A stretch of DNA of 39,275 nt from Massilibacteroides sp. (GTDB lineage Bacteria; Bacteroidota; Bacteroidia; Bacteroidales; Tannerellaceae): positions 1-39,275 of the forward strand of contig NZ_JAQWCQ010000033.1 in assembly GCF_028705895.1 (NCBI RefSeq), written 5' to 3'. Shown here piece after piece: positions 34,401 through 39,275 of the stretch. The position numbers were made by a program, and so were the translations under genes. Each line of letters starts with the position of its first letter. Within the stretch, counting starts at the first letter, position 1. The notes under the pieces are model-generated. The model made no database searches. It was not told where the DNA came from and saw nothing but the letters and a program-made list of their open reading frames with translations.

Positions 34401-35504
34401 GTGCGTAAATATCTTCTTTTATATATCAATCTTCTGATGGTTGTATTTGTTTTTATACCTGAGGCGCACGCCAAGGAGAAGACATTTACTATTGTAATAG
34501 ACCCTGGACATGGTGGAAAAGATCCCGGAGCTATCGGTTATTCGGCAAAGGAAAAAACGATAAATCTGGCTGTAGCCTTGCTTTTGGGAGATATGATTGA
34601 AACGGAACAGCAGGATACAAGGGTTGTCTATACTCGGAAAACGGATCGTTTTATTGAATTAGATGAAAGAGCAAATATTGCAAATAGGAATAAAGCAGAT
34701 TTGTTTATTTCTATTCATGCAAACTCTGTTAAACGTGGAAGTTCTGTGAGTGGAACGGAAACGTTTACTTTAGGATTGGCAAGAACGCAGGAAAATCTTG
34801 AAGTTGCAATGCGTGAGAACTCAGCTATACTTTTAGAAGATAACTATCTGCAAAAATATGAAGGCTTTGATCCTACATCGACAGAGTCTTATATCATATT
34901 TGAGTTTATGCAGAATAAACATATGGAGCAAAGTATTGATTTTGCATCTTCGATTCAAAAGGAATTTGTTAAACAGAAAAGAGCAAACCGGGGAGTTAAA
35001 CAAGGAGGATTGCTTGTATTGAGAAAGACAAGTATGCCTGCTGTTCTTGTTGAGTTGGGTTTTATCTCTAATCGTGAAGAAGAACGTTTTATGGCATCTG
35101 TCTCCGGACAGAAGAAATTAGCTAAAGCTTTATATAGTGCTTTTACAAGGTTTAAAAGTGAATATGACCGGAAAAGAGGAGTGTTGAGTGTGAATGAAAG
35201 TCAATCAACAAAAAACAATTTCACAGATGTCAGTTCTGAAAAACCTGTGATAACTCCTCAAAAAGCAGCTAAGGTGGTCTATAAAATACAAATATTAGCA
35301 TCCGATAAAAAAATAGCGGATAATTCTAAAGAATTTAAAGGGTATAAAAATATAGATTTCTATAAAGAAAAAGGTCTTTATAAATATACATACGGAGAAA
35401 GTACGGATTTTAACGAGATTCGTCTTTTGAGGCGAAAAATGGCTAAAGATTTTAAAGATGCGTTTATTATCGAGTTTGTGGATGGTGTAAAAGTTAATAG
35501 GTAA
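34401..35504 (+). CDS. N-acetylmuramoyl-L-alanine amidase (Amidase_3)
   Basis: The 367-residue protein begins with a signal peptide (1-24, AHAKE). The zinc amidase domain (about 28-250) has VIDPGHGGKDPGA (H37), EKTINL (E51), SIHANS (H106) and the catalytic E218 in VLVELGFISN. It cleaves the amide bond between muramic acid and the stem peptide in the periplasm, chiefly at division. The start is GTG at 34401, which puts the signal peptide in the right place. A basic C-terminal region (about 290-367) resembles a SPOR-like or peptidoglycan-binding domain (VVYKIQILASDKKI). It precedes the MCE gene by 23 bp, so they are likely co-transcribed. Confidence 0.93.
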   Translation: MRKYLLLYINLLMVVFVFIPEAHAKEKTFTIVIDPGHGGKDPGAIGYSAKEKTINLAVALLLGDMIETEQQDTRVVYTRKTDRFIELDERANIANRNKADLFISIHANSVKRGSSVSGTETFTLGLARTQENLEVAMRENSAILLEDNYLQKYEGFDPTSTESYIIFEFMQNKHMEQSIDFASSIQKEFVKQKRANRGVKQGGLLVLRKTSMPAVLVELGFISNREEERFMASVSGQKKLAKALYSAFTRFKSEYDRKRGVLSVNESQSTKNNFTDVSSEKPVITPQKAAKVVYKIQILASDKKIADNSKEFKGYKNIDFYKEKGLYKYTYGESTDFNEIRLLRRKMAKDFKDAFIIEFVDGVKVNR

Positions 35505-35527
35505 AAGGTATAATATAATTAAATAAG

Positions 35528-36412
35528 ATGAAACTAAGATTTACAAAAGAAGCTAAAATAGGATTAGTAACTATTATCAGTCTTGCTTTGCTTTATATGG
35601 GGATAAATTATTTAAAAGGAATAAATCTTTTTAAACCTTCAAATCATTACTTTGTGTCTTGCTCAAATGTAAAAGAAGTGACTATATCCAGCCCGGTTTT
35701 TGTTGAAGGTTTTAAAGTTGGTTTGGTTCGTGCTATTTCATACGATTATGAGTCCACAGATAAAATTATTGTAGAGATAAGCCTTGAAGAAGAAATGAAG
35801 ATAAATAAAGGTAGCTATATCTCTATTGAAAAGAGTTTGTTGAGCGGTGGAGAACTGCATTTGCATCTGAATAAACATGTAGATGACTATCTGAAATCCG
35901 GTTCTACTATTGAAGGACGGAATGGTGAAGATATGATGGCTTCGGTTCAAGGTAAAATATTGCCAAGTGTAGAACAGCTATTACCAAAAATTGATTCAAT
36001 ATTGTCAGGTTTACAATTAGTGCTAAATCATCCTGCTTTGACAAATTCTCTTACGCAAATAGAAAATACGACTAAAAACCTTAACCAATCAGCAATTCAG
36101 CTAAATACTATTCTTCGCAATGATATCCCTGTTATTGTTGGAAATCTTAAAACAATATCCTCTGATTTTACTGAAGTTAGTGAAGGATTGAAGAGTATTA
36201 ATTTCCCGGAAACAATGAATCTTGTTAATACAACAATTGAAAATTTGAAATTAACGACTGAAAAACTTAATTCAAAAGATAATAGTATGGGATTGTTGTT
36301 GAACGACAAAGAACTATATCTGAATTTAAATGAAACAAGTAGTAATGCTTCGAAATTGTTGTTTGACTTGCGTGAAAATCCTAAACGATATGTTCATTTT
36401 TCTATCTTTTAA
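35528..36412 (+). CDS. MCE-family (MlaD-like) lipid transport protein
   Basis: The 294-residue protein has one N-terminal transmembrane helix (about 10-28, IGLVTIISLALLYMGINYL) and an MCE domain (about 38-115; VFVEGFKVGLVRAISYDYES, LSGGELHLHL). The C-terminal part (about 140-275) is a helical, coiled-coil-like region rich in Asn, Thr and Leu. MCE proteins form rings that carry lipids between inner and outer membranes. The usual Mla ATPase and permease genes are not next to it. It follows the amidase gene directly, a pairing seen in other Bacteroidales. Confidence 0.88.
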   Translation: MKLRFTKEAKIGLVTIISLALLYMGINYLKGINLFKPSNHYFVSCSNVKEVTISSPVFVEGFKVGLVRAISYDYESTDKIIVEISLEEEMKINKGSYISIEKSLLSGGELHLHLNKHVDDYLKSGSTIEGRNGEDMMASVQGKILPSVEQLLPKIDSILSGLQLVLNHPALTNSLTQIENTTKNLNQSAIQLNTILRNDIPVIVGNLKTISSDFTEVSEGLKSINFPETMNLVNTTIENLKLTTEKLNSKDNSMGLLLNDKELYLNLNETSSNASKLLFDLRENPKRYVHFSIF

Positions 36413-36762
36413 AATTAAAGAATAGTTTTGGCCTTTTTTTCTTATTTAGAATGGTTCTATTTTAAATAAAAAAAATGTTTTGCTTTAAACTCCTATAAAT
36501 AAGATAAGTATGAGTTTGTGAAGAATTGCTTTTTTATCGTTGATAATTCCTTAAAACGTGGTGATAAGCAGTTTAATTCAACGAACTGTTTGTGTTCTTC
36601 AATAAAACAGTGAGCTTTTAAACTAAGATGTGCTAAGTCATTGACTTTAAATAGCCTATTGAAATATGAAAAAACACAAAAAAATAGTCCTTTTTTTTTT
36701 GGAATTTATTTCTAAACTTTGTGATACGTTTATAGAAAAAGTTATTGTTGGAAGTTGAAAAG
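36413..36762. other. A/T-rich spacer before dnaA
   Basis: No coding frame or RNA gene is apparent. It includes a 10-T run (36691-36700) and TAAACTTTG near the gene as a weak promoter candidate. No TTATCCACA DnaA box is seen on either strand. Confidence 0.6.
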
Positions 36763-38160
36763 ATGCAGACTAATTACCAAATATTGTGGGACAAATGCTT
36801 GGCCGTTATTAAGGATATAGTACCTGAAGCCGCTTTTAATACTTGGTTTTTACCTATTACACCTCTTTCATTTGAAGAAAATAAATTTACCATTCAGGTA
36901 CCTAGTCAGTTCTTCTATGAATATCTTGAGGAAAAATATGTAAATGTATTGAAAGTGACCCTGTATAGGGTAATAGGACAAGGGACAATTCTTAATTATC
37001 GTGTAATGGTGGATAGAACAACAGGAGGAACTGTTGATTATCCAGCAGAAAATGGTTCTATGGTAATTAAGAAAGTAGCACCTAAAGATATTAATAAAGC
37101 TCCCAATCCTTTTGTTCAACCTGCTCCTCAGGATCTTGATCCTCAATTAAATCCCAAATATACGTTTGATAATTATTTTGAGGGAACGAGCAATCGGTTG
37201 GTGCGTACTGCCGGTGAGGCTGTAGCCCAAAATCCGGGGAAAACAACTTTTAATCCTTTGTTTGTATTTGGTCCTTCTGGCGTTGGTAAGACACACTTAT
37301 GCCATGCCGTTGGAACACGTATAAGAGAAATACATCCTGAGAAAAAGGTTTTATATGTTTCCTCTCATCTGTTTCGTATTCAGTTTACTGATGCAATCCG
37401 AAAAAATACAACAAATGATTTCTTGAATTTCTATCAGAATATAGATGTTTTAATCCTTGACGATATTCAGGAATTGATAGGGATGGATAAAACACAGAAT
37501 ACATTCTTTCATGTATTTAATCATTTACATCAATTAGGAAAACAACTTATTCTGACTTCTGATAAAGCCCCTGTAGATTTGATGGGAATGGAGGAACGTT
37601 TAGTTACTCGTTTGAAATGGGGATTAACGGCTGAATTGTATCGACCTGACCCGGATTTAAGAAGGAAGATATTAAAAAATAAAATTAATCATGATGGTAT
37701 TGTAATACCTGATGAGGTTTTTAATTTTATTGCTGATAATGTGACCGAAAATGTTCGTGATTTAGAAGGAATATTGGTTTCTTTGATGGCCAATGCAGTC
37801 ATTAATAATAGAGAAATTGATCTTCCGTTAACGAAGAGAGTAATCGGACAGGCTGTACGCATGGAAAAGAAACAAATTTCTGTACAAATGATTCAAGAGG
37901 TTGTCTGCAATTTTTATAATCTTGAGTTAACAGCTATTCAAACTCGATCCAGAAAAAGAGAAATTGTACAAGCACGTCAGGTTGCGATGTTTTTAGCAAA
38001 GAAATATACTGATTGTTCTTTTTCTCATATTGGTAAAATTGTAGGTAAAAAGGATCATGCTACAGTTCTTCACGCATGTAAAACTATAAAAGACCAAATT
38101 GAAACAAATAAATCATTTCGTTCTTCAATTGAAGAAATTGAGAAATTACTAAAGAATTGA
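36763..38160 (+). CDS. dnaA: Chromosomal replication initiator protein
   Basis: DnaA binds the origin and opens the duplex. The ATG at 36763 (MQTNYQILWDKCL) is chosen over an in-frame TTG 18 bp upstream because family members start here; the product is 465 residues. Domain I lies at 1 to about 85, a variable linker is rich in Pro (PFVQPAPQDLDPQLNP), the AAA+ domain has GPSGVGKTH at about 170-178 and LDDIQEL as Walker B, and the DNA-binding helix-turn-helix ends with KKDHATVLHACKTI at about 430. All diagnostic residues are kept. It is a monocistronic unit to judge by spacing. Confidence 0.97.
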   Translation: MQTNYQILWDKCLAVIKDIVPEAAFNTWFLPITPLSFEENKFTIQVPSQFFYEYLEEKYVNVLKVTLYRVIGQGTILNYRVMVDRTTGGTVDYPAENGSMVIKKVAPKDINKAPNPFVQPAPQDLDPQLNPKYTFDNYFEGTSNRLVRTAGEAVAQNPGKTTFNPLFVFGPSGVGKTHLCHAVGTRIREIHPEKKVLYVSSHLFRIQFTDAIRKNTTNDFLNFYQNIDVLILDDIQELIGMDKTQNTFFHVFNHLHQLGKQLILTSDKAPVDLMGMEERLVTRLKWGLTAELYRPDPDLRRKILKNKINHDGIVIPDEVFNFIADNVTENVRDLEGILVSLMANAVINNREIDLPLTKRVIGQAVRMEKKQISVQMIQEVVCNFYNLELTAIQTRSRKREIVQARQVAMFLAKKYTDCSFSHIGKIVGKKDHATVLHACKTIKDQIETNKSFRSSIEEIEKLLKN

Positions 38161-38668
38161 TTTTGCCTTAACTCCTGCTTGAATAATATATTGACCGAAT
38201 TATTCTGATACCGTTTCTCAAAAATATTCTTTTTGAGAGTAAATTTCCGTTGTTGTTTATAAAAACTTATAACATTTACAGTTGAAAACTTGTTATATAA
38301 AAAATAAGTTTATTGGGCATAGTAAAGGTATGAATACTCTTATAATTACAAGTGATAGCTACTTTTATTGAAATTCAATGATGTTGTTTGTTTGTGAAGC
38401 TCTTTATTTGCTACGGTAGCACATAGGTGTTGGTGTAACTTTAAACTTTGTTGTTGTTTTATTTGTTTGTAATGCTTATAATCTCTTGATAATAAATAAT
38501 GTTTACATTTGGTATTAAAAGATTATGTTTTACATTTGTATGAAATAGAGTTGCTTTAAAATGTGATTTTTTATAATGTATTTTGAACAACACTTGCCTG
38601 ATTATAATTTAGAATTTTATTGTGTTAGATATAATTGTATTAATTTAGTTATTTTAAAAAATCAGATC
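38161..38668. other. Gene-free spacer between dnaA and the HU gene
   Basis: A/T-rich, no convincing frame. A 9-bp hairpin TCTCAAAAA / TTTTTGAGA (38216-38238) may end dnaA transcription. TGCTACGGTAGCA at 38409-38421 is a short perfect palindrome. The HU promoter lies in its right half. No cluster of DnaA boxes. Confidence 0.6.
38508..38538 (+). promoter_or_regulatory. Promoter of the HU gene
   Basis: TTTG at 38508-38511, exactly 19 bp, TACATTTG at 38531-38538. The leader to the ATG at 38669 would be about 120 nt. Confidence 0.75.
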
Positions 38669-38980
38669 ATGAACAAAGCAGAGTTAACAAAAAATCTGGC
38701 TAACAGGATGTCAGTAACTCAATCTCAATCTCAAAAATTCCTGGATACATTTCAAGAAATACTAAGTGAGGAATTGAAAAAAGATAATAATTTATCCTTA
38801 TTAGGATTTGGTGTGTTTTCTCCATGGAAACAAACAGAACGTATTGGTCGTAACCCTCGTACTGGAGTGGAATGTGTAATTAAGCCTCGATTAAGCGTGA
38901 AATTTAAACCTGCAACGCGTTTTCTTGAGACATTAAATGATGAAACGAAGAAGAAAAATGGTAAAGTAAAAACTAAATAA
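38669..38980 (+). CDS. HU/IHF-family DNA-binding protein
   Basis: The ATG at 38669 (MNKAELTKNLANRMSVTQSQ) is preferred to the one at 38576, whose extra 31 residues lack similarity to the family. The 103-residue product has the HU dimerisation helices and the DNA-bending arm GFGVFSPWKQTERIGRNPRTG, with the proline in the conserved position, then a lysine-rich C-terminal tail (KKKNGKVKTK). It bends and compacts DNA and may be involved in replication or nucleoid structure. It lies between dnaA and the rRNA-type leader, with a long untranslated leader of its own. Confidence 0.9.
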   Translation: MNKAELTKNLANRMSVTQSQSQKFLDTFQEILSEELKKDNNLSLLGFGVFSPWKQTERIGRNPRTGVECVIKPRLSVKFKPATRFLETLNDETKKKNGKVKTK

Positions 38981-39042
38981 TAATTTTATAAGTGGTTTTT
39001 TATCATACCCTTATGAAAAAGATGTTTTTTTTTGCAGTTTTG

Positions 39043-39075
39043 TTTGGATTGTATAGATAAAAACATCTATCTTTG
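39043..39075 (+). promoter_or_regulatory. Strong promoter, probably of an rRNA operon
   Basis: TTTG (39043-39046), 21 bp, TATCTTTG (39068-39075) followed by CACCCGC, typical of Bacteroidetes rRNA promoters. Confidence 0.7.
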
Positions 39076-39275
39076 CACCCGCAATCAAGGTAAAATCCTT
39101 ATTATTGCAGAGCGAAAGCGCGATCTTTGAAAGATTTACATAACAACAAAAAAGTAGTACAATATCTCTGTTTGTAAGAATAGAGAAGGAAGGGAAATTG
39201 AAATAAGATATCCCGTTCAATAAATACAGGTACATTACAATAAATCAAGGAAGTAAATAGCTATCCAAAGAGCAA
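39076..39275 (+). other. Probable rRNA operon leader (16S gene beyond the window)
   Basis: No coding frame. GCGCGATCTTTGAAAGA at about 39119 resembles the boxA-like element of Bacteroidetes rRNA leaders, and CATAACAACAAAAAAGTAGT and CAAAGAGCAA near the end are in keeping with that region. No 16S sequence (AGAGTTTGATC) is reached, so this remains an inference. Confidence 0.6.

Noticed and set aside
36745-36762. Upstream TTG start for dnaA
   Set aside because: It adds six residues not typical of the family; the ATG at 36763 gives the usual N-terminus.

Overview
The window comes from a Bacteroidales chromosome. Promoters follow the Bacteroidetes pattern TTTG - about 20 bp - TAnnTTTG instead of -35/-10 boxes. 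The genes include SusC/D-era style glycosidases, a one-piece TPR/HTH membrane regulator, a Wzi-like outer membrane protein, and the rpsF-rpsR-rplI, amidase-MCE-dnaA and HU genes of the order. A Bacteroides or Parabacteroides-like gut commensal fits, but the genus cannot be fixed from this sequence alone.

Layout. At 1-236 is the 5' part of a beta-carbonic anhydrase (minus strand) with a frameshift at an 8-base homopolymer. A long copy of an IS5/IS1031-type repeat element follows (348-1072), then a secreted GH78 alpha-L-rhamnosidase-like gene. From 9188 down to 3406 runs the L-arabinose operon araD-araA-araB-sodium/sugar symporter, closed by a strong two-way terminator. Going the other way, 9477-12908 encodes a proton-translocating NAD(P) transhydrogenase in three pieces; its PntB has two tandem NADP-binding domains. 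From 12987 to 18663 lies an IS66-bounded island carrying a decayed IS66 copy, a lipoprotein-type TPR/HTH regulator, a DUF3244 protein, a 30-residue peptide, two exported proteins of unknown function and a fragment of a larger gene. Beyond it (18691-23808) is the rest of the arabinose regulon: a Nudix-type AraR regulator, a GH127-like beta-L-arabinofuranosidase and a GH51 alpha-L-arabinofuranosidase. Two 182-bp MITEs and a 21-bp tandem repeat follow. From 24936 to the end are housekeeping and envelope genes: a cation-chloride cotransporter-like protein, a Wzi-like protein, an acyltransferase, a GH3/beta-lactamase fusion, rpsF-rpsR-rplI, amidase, MCE protein, dnaA and HU, ending in what looks like the promoter and leader of an rRNA operon.

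How the parts fit. GH51 and GH127-like enzymes release alpha- and beta-linked arabinose outside the cytoplasm, the symporter imports it, and AraA, AraB and AraD convert it to xylulose-5-phosphate. Two matching 24-bp palindromes (ATAAGTGT-N8-ACACTTAT), one upstream of araD and one upstream of GH51, are the probable AraR operators. The GH51 operator is now separated from its gene by a MITE. Removing the MITE and one copy of its 3-bp target duplication brings the operator-to-ATG spacing to 65 bp, against 64 bp at araD. Likewise the ends of the IS66 island are flanked by near-identical 8-bp sequences (TCTATAAT and TCTATTAT), so removing the island puts araR immediately downstream of, and convergent with, the transhydrogenase genes. 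The most unusual items are the duplicated transhydrogenase domain III, the island and its boundaries, and the MITE in the arabinose control region.
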